Positions 37,450 to 45,871 of a stretch of DNA of 64,000 bases are shown piece after piece. The DNA lies in NCBI RefSeq assembly GCF_009729015.1, contig NZ_CP045482.1, positions 1,174,001-1,238,000 of the forward strand, in the 5' to 3' direction. Position 1 is the stretch's first letter. Each line of letters begins with the position of its first letter. The notes under the pieces are model-generated. The model worked only from the letters and a program-made list of their open reading frames with translations. It did not search any database and was not told the origin of the DNA. Source of the DNA: Acidianus ambivalens. GTDB lineage: Archaea; Thermoproteota; Thermoprotei_A; Sulfolobales; Sulfolobaceae. Position numbers and translations under genes: made by a program.

Positions 37450-38240
37450 CTTAATTTCCAAATGATACTTTTTAATATCTCTTCCTTTATTATCTGTTTC
37501 TGTTTATATTCAAAGTATATTTTAGCTTTTTCTTCAGCAGTGAGAGTTTTTCCATTAATCACATCTTCCTGGGTTGCTTTTCCGCTATCTATACTTATAC
37601 TTACTTTTCCATTTTCACCCACATTTATTGTAAGTATATTATGATAGGGAAAGAGGTTGTTTGAAACTACTGAAACAAGTAGCAAATACCCGGGTACTAT
37701 TAAATTGCTCTTGAATACTCTAGATTCTTCAATCTTCTCTACAGATCTAGAATCCATGAATATGTTCCTCTTCTTTTCAATGTTCACTAGTTCGCCATTT
37801 TTAAATTCTAAAACTATATCGTCGTCTGATTGAGATAATATATCGTGATTTAGTTCGTCAAAAGAAGAATGAATTAAGAAAGTTAATCTAAACTTTCCTT
37901 CAATTGGTACTGCTTTAGGAGGGACATTATCGTTGTTTACTATCATCACCTTATTATTTTCTCCTATTGGTACTAAATAGTATGGAAAGTCTTCATAGTC
38001 CTTTTCCGCGTTAAATTTTTCCTTTATCTTCTTTATGAAGAAAGTTTTATTATATTTATATTCAATGTATAAATTATAAAAATCTTTATCTAGACTCTTG
38101 ACCAGATTATTTAGCAATTCGTCCTCGAGGTAAAAGGAAAGCAATGGTACAAGCTGATTATTCTTACAATAATTAATCGCATCTTCTGCATCTTTTTTTA
38201 TAGGAGAATCTAACAACTTATATAGTGATGAGGGGTTCAT
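37443..38240 (-). CDS. Hypothetical protein (265 aa)
   Basis: A 265-residue soluble, mostly beta-rich protein with a helical N-terminus ('YKLLDSPIKKDAEDAINYCKNNQLVPLLSFYL') and a Lys/Glu-rich C-terminal helix. No family recognised. The gene contains two SegB-like motifs (ATACTCTAGATTC at 37716-37728 and TATCTAGACTCTTGA at 38088-38102). It ends 7 bases inside the ferritin-VIT1 gene and lies 31 bases after the nitrilase gene on the same strand. Confidence 0.6.
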   Translation of the reverse strand: MNPSSLYKLLDSPIKKDAEDAINYCKNNQLVPLLSFYLEDELLNNLVKSLDKDFYNLYIEYKYNKTFFIKKIKEKFNAEKDYEDFPYYLVPIGENNKVMIVNNDNVPPKAVPIEGKFRLTFLIHSSFDELNHDILSQSDDDIVLEFKNGELVNIEKKRNIFMDSRSVEKIEESRVFKSNLIVPGYLLLVSVVSNNLFPYHNILTINVGENGKVSISIDSGKATQEDVINGKTLTAEEKAKIYFEYKQKQIIKEEILKSIIWKLSQ

Positions 38241-38271
38241 TCAAATTTTACTAAAATCTTAGCTAATAAAC

Positions 38272-38991
38272 TTACTGGAGTTCCATTACGTCAAAGTCTT
38301 TGATCTCCTTTATTCTTTCCAACCTTATATGAAAATACGATAACGGATTAATGTCTGCTATTGCAAAATTTTCTTCTTCCCCCAGCTCTGCCAATGTAAG
38401 TAAGTCCACTATGCTATCATTTCTCTTATATGGAACAAAAATTACACTTTTGCCCGGATAATCTGGGGGGCTATAAACATTCGCATTAACTATCGCAACT
38501 CTATTCTCTAGACTTCTTACTCTTAAGTATTCTCTCCAAATTTCTATTCCATTGTAACTTATCTTAGAAGGCACTAGAATAATCTCTGCACCTTTTAGTA
38601 CCATCTTTCTTATTACTTCTGGAAAATCCAAGTCATAACAAATTGCTATGCCTACCTTTATTCCGCTTATGGAAAAAATTGTAGAATAAGTTCCCGGCAT
38701 TAATTTTTCTTTCTCTTTATTAAAAAGATGAAGTTTTTTAGCCAATCCTTTAATATTGCCGTTAGAATCTATAATTGGCGCTATAATTGATACTCCATCT
38801 TCAACAGCCCCTGGTATGATATATGCAGTGTATTTTATCGCAAGTCTCTGAAATTCCTTTAAAGGTAATTCTTCGACAGTTCTAACCCATTTTTCAGGTA
38901 AAAGTACTAATTGCGCTCCAGATAGTAACGCCTTCTCTGTAAGTACTAAGGCTGAACCAACGCTAGAAGGCTGTACTACTGCAATTTTCAT
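38272..38991 (-). CDS. Carbon-nitrogen hydrolase (nitrilase superfamily)
   Basis: A 239-residue amidase of the nitrilase superfamily with the full Glu-Lys-Cys triad: Glu33 in 'LVLLPEKWV', Lys in 'GLAKKLHLFNKEKE' (near 85) and Cys in 'VGIAICYDLDFPEV' (near 118). It lacks a glutaminase partner domain. Substrate unknown; omega-amidase-like clean-up is typical for such short archaeal members. The ATG overlaps the stop of the CBS gene (ATGA), so they are coupled. Confidence 0.88.
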   Translation of the reverse strand: MKIAVVQPSSVGSALVLTEKALLSGAQLVLLPEKWVRTVEELPLKEFQRLAIKYTAYIIPGAVEDGVSIIAPIIDSNGNIKGLAKKLHLFNKEKEKLMPGTYSTIFSISGIKVGIAICYDLDFPEVIRKMVLKGAEIILVPSKISYNGIEIWREYLRVRSLENRVAIVNANVYSPPDYPGKSVIFVPYKRNDSIVDLLTLAELGEEENFAIADINPLSYFHIRLERIKEIKDFDVMELQ

Positions 38992-40118
38992 TCTTCTTCC
39001 TTAGTTACTTTTTTGCTTTTATCGATCTTTTTTAATTTTTTGATTAAGTTATTTTCAACCTTTTCTACAGCTTTCTTTACTGCTACTATAGGATCCCAGT
39101 CTGTTTCACTTGCTATGAAGTTACCTTCTTTAGTACTAACTGTTACAGTAGTTTTATATAGAGTCTTATCTTGACTTTTTGCAGCCTCCTTAAATGACAC
39201 CTTAAAGTTTATAATATCAGTCATTTTTTCTAGTTTGCTTAAATATCTTTCAATAACTCCGTCAATTTCCGCCTTAATTTCTTCCTTCTTTAGTCCTGAA
39301 GTAAGTTTTGCCTCAATTGGCATAGTTAAATTGTATTTTGACTCTAATGACTTTATTATATCTATTGTACTTATTACTCCTTCAATGAAATCTCCCTCAA
39401 GTACCGGTGCTCCAGATATGTTCTTCTTTAAGAGTAGTTCTGCAACGGATTTTAACGAATCAGAGCCTTTAACTGAAATTACTGGCGAAGTCATTATCTC
39501 TTTTACCGGCATTGCCATTATCCTTTCTTCTTCTGTTAATATTGACGATCTTTTCTTTTCATTAATAGAATATAATGCATTAACTATATCTCTAGAGCTT
39601 ACTATTCCCTCTAGTTTCTTCTCTCTAGTTACTGGTAATCTACTTATATTATCTCTAATCATTAGCCACCTTGCTCTCGCTACAGATTCTTCTGCTTCTA
39701 TTGTTAATGCAGGAGAAGACATATATTCTCTTGCTTTTTTATTACTTTCAATTTGATTAGTGTCTAAGAGATATTTAATGACAGATTCTCTAGTAATCAT
39801 ACCTATAAGTTCCTTATTTTTATTAACTACTGGTATCGCCCTGGCTTTTGTGGTATAAAACTTTGCTATGACTTTTGGAAAGTCGTCTTTCTCATCGATC
39901 GTTATAGACGGTGAAGATAATGTAAGTACCTTAGCATCTAAGCTTACTCTTCTCTTTAAAAGATCTTTATATGTAAGTAATCCAATAACTTTCTTATGCA
40001 AAACTACTGGAACAACCCATTGGTTTTTCTCCTTCATCTTTGGTAAAATATCTCTTAACCTATCGTTAGGATTTGCTACCACTTGAGGCTCGACGTATAA
40101 CTCTTCCAAATCTACCAC
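38988..40118 (-). CDS. Four-CBS-domain protein with HPF/RaiA-like C-terminus
   Basis: A 376-residue protein. Residues 1-60, 65-120, 130-190 and 205-260 are four CBS motifs (each with a 'VV/AIPVV..kkliGmit..d' core), forming two Bateman modules that usually bind adenine nucleotides. The C-terminal 110 residues read 'IDGVIERYLSKLEKMTDIINFKVSFKEAAK', then strands 'YKTTVTVSTKEGNFIASETDWD' and a helix 'PIVAVKKAVEKVENNLIKKLKK', the beta-alpha-beta(3)-alpha order and 'daa.dka.dkle.ql.k' helix of ribosome hibernation factors. The suggested role is nucleotide-controlled ribosome binding (inference). Confidence 0.75.
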   Translation of the reverse strand: MVDLEELYVEPQVVANPNDRLRDILPKMKEKNQWVVPVVLHKKVIGLLTYKDLLKRRVSLDAKVLTLSSPSITIDEKDDFPKVIAKFYTTKARAIPVVNKNKELIGMITRESVIKYLLDTNQIESNKKAREYMSSPALTIEAEESVARARWLMIRDNISRLPVTREKKLEGIVSSRDIVNALYSINEKKRSSILTEEERIMAMPVKEIMTSPVISVKGSDSLKSVAELLLKKNISGAPVLEGDFIEGVISTIDIIKSLESKYNLTMPIEAKLTSGLKKEEIKAEIDGVIERYLSKLEKMTDIINFKVSFKEAAKSQDKTLYKTTVTVSTKEGNFIASETDWDPIVAVKKAVEKVENNLIKKLKKIDKSKKVTKEEE

Positions 40119-40153
40119 GTATAATCTTTTTATAATGAGAAAATAAAACTTCT

Positions 40154-41212
40154 ATGGAGAATTTGAGGAAGACCGTATTTATATGGAATGAAAATTATTT
40201 GGATTATTCGTTTCCTGGAGATCACCCATTTAAATCTCTTAGAGAGTCTATGGCAAAGAAGCTAATGGAAGAAAGAGGATTTTTCCATGAAATAGATTTA
40301 GAAAATGCCGAGCCTGTAACAGAGAGCTTACTAGAAAAGATTCATGATAAGGAATATATAGAATTTGTAAAAAAGAAGAGTCTAGAAGGAAAAGGATATT
40401 TAGACGACGGAGATACGCCAGCCTTTAAAGGAATATATGAGGCAGCAATTCTAAGGGTAGGAGGTAGCGTAAAAGCATTAGAAATGATAGAGAAAGGATA
40501 CGACGTAGCAATAAATTTGGGTGGAGGATTTCATCATGCAAAGAAATCCTCTGCTTCAGGATTTTGTGTATTTAACGATGTAGCTCTAATAGCTAAGCTT
40601 GCTGAGAAGAAATACAAAATAGCAATAGTAGATATTGACGGTCATCATGGGGATGGAACACAACAATTGCTTTTTGATGATAATAGAGTTTTGAAAGCTT
40701 CTTTGCATATGTTCCATAGAAACTTCTTTCCCGGAACTGGAAATTATGATGAAATAGGAGAAGGTAAAGGTAAAGGATTTACTATCAACGTTCCCTTACC
40801 GCCCGGCACAGCAGACGATGCGTATATTTCAGCTTTTAAGGAAGTTATAGTTAGAAAATTGGAAAAGTTTAAGCCAGAGTTAATAATTATAGTTGAAGGA
40901 GGTGATTCTCATTTTGATGATCCTTTAGTAGAATTAAAATTGTCTACTAAAGGCTACTCTGAGGTTATAAATGAAATCTTAAGCATAGCCAAGAGATTCT
41001 CATCTAAAATAATATTATTAGGCGGTGGAGGATATAATTATGAAGCTACAGCTAGAATATGGACTATAACTACAGCTCAACTTGCGGGACTTGATATGAG
41101 CGAAGTCGATTTACTTCACGATTGTTGCTTTACGTCGTCTACTAATTTTGTAAAAGAAAAGGTTAATGAAGTAATAAAAAAACTTAAGGAAATTCATGGC
41201 TTACTCGACTAG
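40154..41212 (+). CDS. Histone deacetylase superfamily (AcuC/APAH-like) protein
   Basis: A 352-residue zinc deacetylase. Ligands and catalytic residues are visible: 'GGGFHHAKKSSASGFCVFND' (His pair), 'AIVDIDGHHGDGTQQLL' (Asp and His zinc ligands, about 158-174) and 'IIVEGGDSHFDDPL' (Asp ligand, about 252-265), plus 'LLGGGGYNYEATAR' with Gly-Tyr replacing the usual catalytic Tyr loop. It may deacetylate proteins such as Alba, acetylpolyamines or acetoin. Divergent from the CBS gene. Confidence 0.9.
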   Translation: MENLRKTVFIWNENYLDYSFPGDHPFKSLRESMAKKLMEERGFFHEIDLENAEPVTESLLEKIHDKEYIEFVKKKSLEGKGYLDDGDTPAFKGIYEAAILRVGGSVKALEMIEKGYDVAINLGGGFHHAKKSSASGFCVFNDVALIAKLAEKKYKIAIVDIDGHHGDGTQQLLFDDNRVLKASLHMFHRNFFPGTGNYDEIGEGKGKGFTINVPLPPGTADDAYISAFKEVIVRKLEKFKPELIIIVEGGDSHFDDPLVELKLSTKGYSEVINEILSIAKRFSSKIILLGGGGYNYEATARIWTITTAQLAGLDMSEVDLLHDCCFTSSTNFVKEKVNEVIKKLKEIHGLLD

Positions 41213-42388
41213 TATCAATGCCGCTGCCTTTCTTGCTTTTTCTTTGGCTTCTTCGACAGTGCTTCCGTTAGCTAACACTACTCCCATTCTTCTTTTTTCA
41301 TAGCTGTAAGGCTTGCCAAATAATCTAACTTGAACACCCGGAATCTCTAAAGCTTTTTCTAAATTAAGATATTTGGGATTCCACTCTTCTCTCTCAGCTA
41401 AAATTACATGAGACGCTGCAGGAGTTAATAACCTAACTTCAGGAGTTGGTAAGCCTAATGCACTTCTCACATGAACTTGAAATTCGCTTATATCTTGGCT
41501 AGCCATAGTAACCATTCCAGTATCATGAGGTCTAGGAGAAACTTCACTAAAGAGCACTCTATTACCTGATTTTATTATTTCTACACCAAAAATTCCTACT
41601 CCACCTAATTCTTCTACGACTTTTATTGCATAAGATTTAGCTTTTTCTACAACTTCATCTTGAACTGTAGCTGGTTGCCAAGATTCGACATAATAATAAC
41701 TAGGTCTTTGATGCTCTACTGGAGGAAAAGTTTTAGTAACTATTCCTTTTCCAGTATTATATCTATAAGTTAAAATTGTAAGCTCAGTGTCTATCTTCAC
41801 GTACTCCTCAACTATAACTCTTTTACTCTTGCCTCTAGCGTGGGATATTGATTCTTTATACGCGTCTTCTATTTCATCTTCCTTATTTATTAAAACGTGC
41901 CCATGGCCACTGGAACTCATTTCTGGTTTTATAAGACAAGGAAATCCTATGTCTCTACAAGCTTTTCTAACTTCTTCTGCACTTTCTGCAAAGGCATAGG
42001 TCGTCGTTGGAACTTTCAATTTCTCTGCAGCAAGCCTTCGTAATTCTATTCTATTCATACAAATTTTTACTGCTTGCGCGTTTGGTATTATCTTATACCC
42101 AGAATTTTCAAGGTCAATTAGGGCATCAGTATTAATTGCTTCTATCTCTGTAATAATTCCGTCGGGATTTTCTCTCTTGACTATAGACTTTAGAGCCGAT
42201 GGATCCATCATATCTATTACATACTTTCTATGAGCTACGTGCATTGCAGGAGCCATATCGTATCTATCAACAGCAACCACTTCTATGCCCATCCTTTGTG
42301 CTTCTATCGCTATTTCCTTACCTAACTCTCCGCTTCCTAAGAGCATTAGTTTCTTTGAGCCTTCTAAAAGAGGTGTTCCGATCTCCAT
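41201..42388 (-). CDS. purT: Formate-dependent phosphoribosylglycinamide formyltransferase PurT
   Basis: A 395-residue ATP-grasp enzyme that formylates GAR with formate and ATP in purine synthesis. N-terminal 'LMLLGSGELGKEIAIEAQRMGIEVVAVDRY' (partly quoted; residues about 14-43), 'ADGIITEIEAI'-type strand, ATP-grasp loop 'PEMSSSGHGHVL' and 'VLFSEVSPRPHDTGMVTMAS' are all present. Length is normal. It overlaps the HDAC-like gene end by 12 bases convergently. Confidence 0.94.
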   Translation of the reverse strand: MEIGTPLLEGSKKLMLLGSGELGKEIAIEAQRMGIEVVAVDRYDMAPAMHVAHRKYVIDMMDPSALKSIVKRENPDGIITEIEAINTDALIDLENSGYKIIPNAQAVKICMNRIELRRLAAEKLKVPTTTYAFAESAEEVRKACRDIGFPCLIKPEMSSSGHGHVLINKEDEIEDAYKESISHARGKSKRVIVEEYVKIDTELTILTYRYNTGKGIVTKTFPPVEHQRPSYYYVESWQPATVQDEVVEKAKSYAIKVVEELGGVGIFGVEIIKSGNRVLFSEVSPRPHDTGMVTMASQDISEFQVHVRSALGLPTPEVRLLTPAASHVILAEREEWNPKYLNLEKALEIPGVQVRLFGKPYSYEKRRMGVVLANGSTVEEAKEKARKAAALILVE

Positions 42389-42444
42389 GTATGAAATTAC
42401 TTAAATAAGATAAAAAATTTGCCTATACATCTTCTATTTTTTCT

Positions 42445-43032
42445 TTAATCAAGTAAATGCAAATCTATCCATTTGTAAAGTCTGTTATAATCTTTCATCA
42501 GATAGAATAGGCAAATCCAATTTTTAGGTACTCTGCATTTTCCAGAATAAGGGAAGACTATTGCACCGTACTTGAATTTTTTAGCATATTGTGTTACTTG
42601 TTCTAAGTTACTTTCTCTAACTTTAGCTTCTATGGCTATTTTGTTTTCGACTATAAAGTCGGGCTTATTATGAAGAGAAACTCCTTTTATTGTAGAATAT
42701 ATTTCCTTATTTCTCTCTACACTATACTTTCTAGAGAGAATAGAATATACGTAATCCTCAAATACTTTTCCCAATAATTGGTTAAGCCTTATTTTTCTCT
42801 CCTTATTAGGATATGCCAAAGCAGGTAAAAGGTCTACGTTAGGATTAATTTCCTTTATTCTATTTATCAAGATTCTTTCTTCATTATCTACGTAAAACTG
42901 CAAATCCGTTATTTCCTTATTTCCTTCAAAAGCTTTAACAAGCCAATTATCAACGTATACTACAATTTTACCGTTATTTTCATCTGGTATTAGCAAGCCT
43001 TCTTCTGTCTTATTATATTTAAATGCTCTCAC
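42445..43032 (-). CDS. PD-(D/E)XK nuclease-like protein
   Basis: A 195-residue protein whose second half has the restriction-endonuclease-like core: helix 'LLGKVFEDYVYSILSRKY' (conserved Glu), then 'NKPDFIVENKIAIEAKVRES' (about residues 124-143) giving PD-x7-8-E-x-K, and a following helix 'QVTQYAKKF' with the motif Q. It should cut or bind DNA. The N-terminal half ('GKIVVYVDNWLVKAFEG') may be a specificity domain. Stand-alone gene, divergent from the dolichol-kinase-like gene by 38 bases. Confidence 0.75.
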   Translation of the reverse strand: MRAFKYNKTEEGLLIPDENNGKIVVYVDNWLVKAFEGNKEITDLQFYVDNEERILINRIKEINPNVDLLPALAYPNKERKIRLNQLLGKVFEDYVYSILSRKYSVERNKEIYSTIKGVSLHNKPDFIVENKIAIEAKVRESNLEQVTQYAKKFKYGAIVFPYSGKCRVPKNWICLFYLMKDYNRLYKWIDLHLLD

Positions 43033-43070
43033 GGCTCAAACTTAATAGTTCTTGGAAATTCTAAAATGTT

Positions 43071-43724
43071 GTGTTTGTTACTTTAACAGATATAGCGTGG
43101 GCAGTAGTCCTTACTATATGGGTAATGATAGTTACATTGTATATCTCAAAATATGTTGCTAGAAAAACTACTATTTATGTTGCTAGAAAAACCATACATA
43201 TTCTAGGTGGAGGTTTGGTCGCGGTAGTTTCTCCTTTTGTTTTTTCATCACCATTACTTCCAATAATTCTGTCTTATCTATTAACTGCATATTTGATTTT
43301 CCATAGAGAAAGACAACCGCTTAATTGGTTTCAAGATAAAGAAAATAGAGGAGAAGTATGGTTTACTTTCTCTTTTGGGACAATTTTGTTATTAAGCTGG
43401 ATCTTGATTAGAAATTTCTGGGATCTTGGATCAAGAGATATTTACGTAGCGTTATTACCCTTATTTTACATGTCTTTTGGCGACGGAGTTACTGGCATAA
43501 TAAGAAATTATGTATATAAAAGGAGGGTGAAAGGCTGGTGGGGATCTTTAGGGATGTTTATAGTTTCTTCTCTTTTAGGATATTATTTTCTATCTATTCC
43601 AGGCTTAATTTCTGGAATCTTGGCTACTATAGTAGAAAGAATAGGTAAGGTTGACGATAATATTTTAGTTCCTTTTGTCCCATTTATCTTCTTATATATC
43701 ACTGTAGTACTTCTTAATCTTTAA
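43071..43724 (+). CDS. Dolichol kinase / phosphatidate cytidylyltransferase-like membrane protein
   Basis: A 217-residue polytopic protein (about six helices) with the CTP-dependent polyprenol kinase motifs 'RKTIHILGGG' (about 43-52), 'SFGDGVTGIIRNYVYKRRVKGWWGSLGMF' (in two parts near 128-155). It could phosphorylate dolichol or another isoprenoid for protein glycosylation or archaeal lipid salvage. GTG start. Its 3' end overlaps the next gene by 33 bases convergently. Confidence 0.78.
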   Translation: MFVTLTDIAWAVVLTIWVMIVTLYISKYVARKTTIYVARKTIHILGGGLVAVVSPFVFSSPLLPIILSYLLTAYLIFHRERQPLNWFQDKENRGEVWFTFSFGTILLLSWILIRNFWDLGSRDIYVALLPLFYMSFGDGVTGIIRNYVYKRRVKGWWGSLGMFIVSSLLGYYFLSIPGLISGILATIVERIGKVDDNILVPFVPFIFLYITVVLLNL

Positions 43725-44324
43725 GAAGTCCTCATAATCAAAGATTTTTAACTTAAGATCTGTAGTATTTATTATTATTATTCCATCAATTTTAGCTGAC
43801 TTTAATGAAAGTAAATTAACATCTAAGCTATTGTGATATTTCCTAATTAACCGCATGAGATTCCTTATTTCATCTTCGCTTCTTTTCTCTTTATCCTTTA
43901 ATAGCTCTACAGGTACTGGAGGAATATAGTATGAAGGTACTGCAATGTAAAATTGTGAAGCTAGATTACTATATCTAGCTATTTTTAAGGCCATTCTGCT
44001 CATTAGGAAGTCCTCTTGCTTTCCAGCAAAACTTGGAGGAACGAACCCCGTTTCAACCTCTATTCCCACATCTATTCCCTTTATTGCATAAACATCAATT
44101 ATCTTGCCATTACTTTCATGCTCTACTGATACTTTGAATCCTTCTTTGATTAAATAAGCTGCTACTATAAGCTCTAATGCCGAGTGAGTGATATTAACAA
44201 ATCCTAACTTATGAAAATCTATCAGTCTTTTATATATTTCATCTATCTGTGGTAAATTTCCGTAATTAGATATTATTCTGCATTTAATATTATGTAAGTC
44301 TTTAGTATAATTATCGCGTTTCAT
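43692..44324 (-). CDS. Putative PD-(D/E)XK-fold protein with altered active site
   Basis: A 210-residue protein: helical N-terminus, then 'HSALELIVAAYLIKEGFKVSVEHES' followed by strands 'KIIDVYAIKGIDVGIEVETGFVPP' (Asp, Glu-x-Glu in place of Glu-x-Lys), a helix 'MALKIARYSNLA' and strand 'QFYIAVPSYYI'. This order matches a restriction-endonuclease-like fold, with the catalytic Lys replaced. No TATA box is visible 26 bases before the ATG; a C/D sRNA candidate ends about 10 bases upstream on the same strand, so they may share a promoter. Confidence 0.6.
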   Translation of the reverse strand: MKRDNYTKDLHNIKCRIISNYGNLPQIDEIYKRLIDFHKLGFVNITHSALELIVAAYLIKEGFKVSVEHESNGKIIDVYAIKGIDVGIEVETGFVPPSFAGKQEDFLMSRMALKIARYSNLASQFYIAVPSYYIPPVPVELLKDKEKRSEDEIRNLMRLIRKYHNSLDVNLLSLKSAKIDGIIIINTTDLKLKIFDYEDFLKIKKYYSDI

Positions 44325-44334
44325 ACGAATTACC

Positions 44335-44391
44335 TCTCAGTCAGGGGAAACGCTCTTCATTCATTCAGCAAACCGTCACGTCATCATATTC
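44335..44391 (-). ncRNA. C/D box methylation-guide sRNA
   Basis: On the minus strand: C box ATGATGA (44387-44381), 12-nt guide CGTGACGGTTTG, D' CTGA, 4-nt spacer, C' ATGAAGA, guide GCGTTTCCC, then two tandem CTGA copies (44344-44341 and 44340-44337) that can serve as D box. The predicted first target is CAAACCGUCACG. A TATA-like TTTTATTTT (44411-44420, minus) is about 26 bases before the predicted 5' end. It lies in an otherwise gene-free 104-base gap, directly upstream of the PD-(D/E)XK-like gene. Confidence 0.75.
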
Positions 44392-44428
44392 AACTAACTT
44401 TAACAACTCTGAAAATAAAATCATTTTC

Positions 44429-44863
44429 ATGTTAAGTTTCTTAGTTGGTTCTCCTGCTCCATCTTGGTATGATTTAAAAGATATATTTGAAGACTATAGG
44501 AGCGTAGCTGTTTACGTCGATGATAAGGGTAATATAGAAATGATAAAAGTCAGTAGCCTTGATGACTGTTTTTTACCAACTTCAGTATTAGTTAATCCGG
44601 CATATTTGAAAAAATTAAAGCCTTACTATATAAAATTACCTAATTTCGTAGCATTTCCAATATTTAGCCTTAAAATATTAAGAAAAATGATAGAAATGAA
44701 ATATTGGAGAGCTATAGAATATTATTCTGGGAATGAATTCATAGGTGGTTGGGTGTTATACGATTGTAAGAATTGTGAAGAAAAACAAATGTTACATTTG
44801 CAAGTTACTGCTAATAACGATGAAGAACTTTACTTAAAGCACTTATCAATTTACAATTCATGA
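44429..44863 (+). CDS. Hypothetical protein (144 aa)
   Basis: A 144-residue protein without a recognised family. It begins 'MLSFLVGSPAPSWYDLKDIFEDYRSVAVYVDD', has a Cys pair 'YDCKNCEEKQM' (about residues 110-120) that could bind metal, and ends in a strand-helix. Convergent with the FAD oxidoreductase gene (13-base overlap). Confidence 0.55.
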   Translation: MLSFLVGSPAPSWYDLKDIFEDYRSVAVYVDDKGNIEMIKVSSLDDCFLPTSVLVNPAYLKKLKPYYIKLPNFVAFPIFSLKILRKMIEMKYWRAIEYYSGNEFIGGWVLYDCKNCEEKQMLHLQVTANNDEELYLKHLSIYNS

Positions 44864-45834
44864 GGTTCCTTTCCTATCTTAAAGTCCTTTACTCCATTGA
44901 ACCTATCTACAATGTAATCCTTATCTTCTTCTCCTTTAGTTATAAAATTAAAAAGTAATCTTGCGACACCTGGTCCAACTTCTGCACCGTAACCGTCAAA
45001 TCCTCCTATGAAATATAAATTGTCTAATAATCTTCCATAAGCAGGTCTCATGTCAGGAGTTCCTTCGCAGAACTCTCCAGAAGTATAAATAACCCTTAAT
45101 TTTCCTAGTCTTTTTCTAGCCCTAGTCATAACCTCTTCTGGGTCAACTTTTATCCTTTGGCAAGGCTTAGCCTCTATAGTCTCTCCATCACCTATGATTG
45201 CAGTTCTAATTCCTAAGCCTAAAAATGGCCTTGAATAAAAATTTAATTCGTAATCATAAACAAACATCCTATCTAATTTACTATCTTGAGTTAAAGTGAG
45301 AGATGCCCAGCAATAATAACTCTTCGTAGGGACACTAAAAATTTGGCTATTCCAAGGGCCCGCTGCAAGGATTATAATATCCGATTCAATATATTTGTCA
45401 TTAATTTTCGCTATTGCAGTATTTCCTTTTTTAATGACTGATGCTTTCTCTTTAATTATTGGCACCCCATCTATCATTCTCTTAATATAAACTAGTCTAT
45501 CTCCTCCTACAGCGTAAATTCCTTTTGAGTTAAAGATAATTTTCTCTTCAATCTTCACTCCATACTCTTCCCATAGCTTAATTAATTTCTCATCAATTTT
45601 TCCTATGGTAAAAGAGGGAAATTCCTTAGTCTCAATATTAAATTCCTTGTAAAAGTCTAAAGCTAACTTTGATAGATAAACGTCTTTATCCACTAAAAGT
45701 AAAGAGTGAATCAAACTAGGAAAGATTCTTCTAATTCTTGGATCTATAACCTTTACGTTATGGCCTGCCTTTTTGAACATATAATAAAGTGAACTTCCTG
45801 CTATTCCAGAGCCTATTATTGTTACTTTCAACAA
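44851..45834 (-). CDS. FAD-dependent oxidoreductase (DAO family)
   Basis: A roughly 328-residue DAO-type flavoprotein: dinucleotide motif 'VTIIGSGIAGSSLYYMFKKAGHNVKVIDPR' (in part) at the N-terminus, 'IIILAAGPWNSQIF' in the middle and 'NLYFIGGFDGYGAEVGPGVARLL' at the C-terminus, which closes the FAD site. It probably oxidises an amino acid or amine. The frame is open to ATG 45867, but TTG 45834 puts the Rossmann strand at the very N-terminus as is usual. Confidence 0.82.
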   Translation of the reverse strand: MLKVTIIGSGIAGSSLYYMFKKAGHNVKVIDPRIRRIFPSLIHSLLLVDKDVYLSKLALDFYKEFNIETKEFPSFTIGKIDEKLIKLWEEYGVKIEEKIIFNSKGIYAVGGDRLVYIKRMIDGVPIIKEKASVIKKGNTAIAKINDKYIESDIIILAAGPWNSQIFSVPTKSYYCWASLTLTQDSKLDRMFVYDYELNFYSRPFLGLGIRTAIIGDGETIEAKPCQRIKVDPEEVMTRARKRLGKLRVIYTSGEFCEGTPDMRPAYGRLLDNLYFIGGFDGYGAEVGPGVARLLFNFITKGEEDKDYIVDRFNGVKDFKIGKEPHEL

Positions 45835-45871
45835 AGAAAACGCTAAGTTATTAATATTTAAAATCATCTAA

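Noticed and set aside
39235..39756. A 173-codon plus-strand open frame opposite the CBS-domain gene
   Set aside because: It is an antisense shadow: Ser/Ile/Leu-rich with no promoter, while the minus strand has clear repeated CBS motifs.
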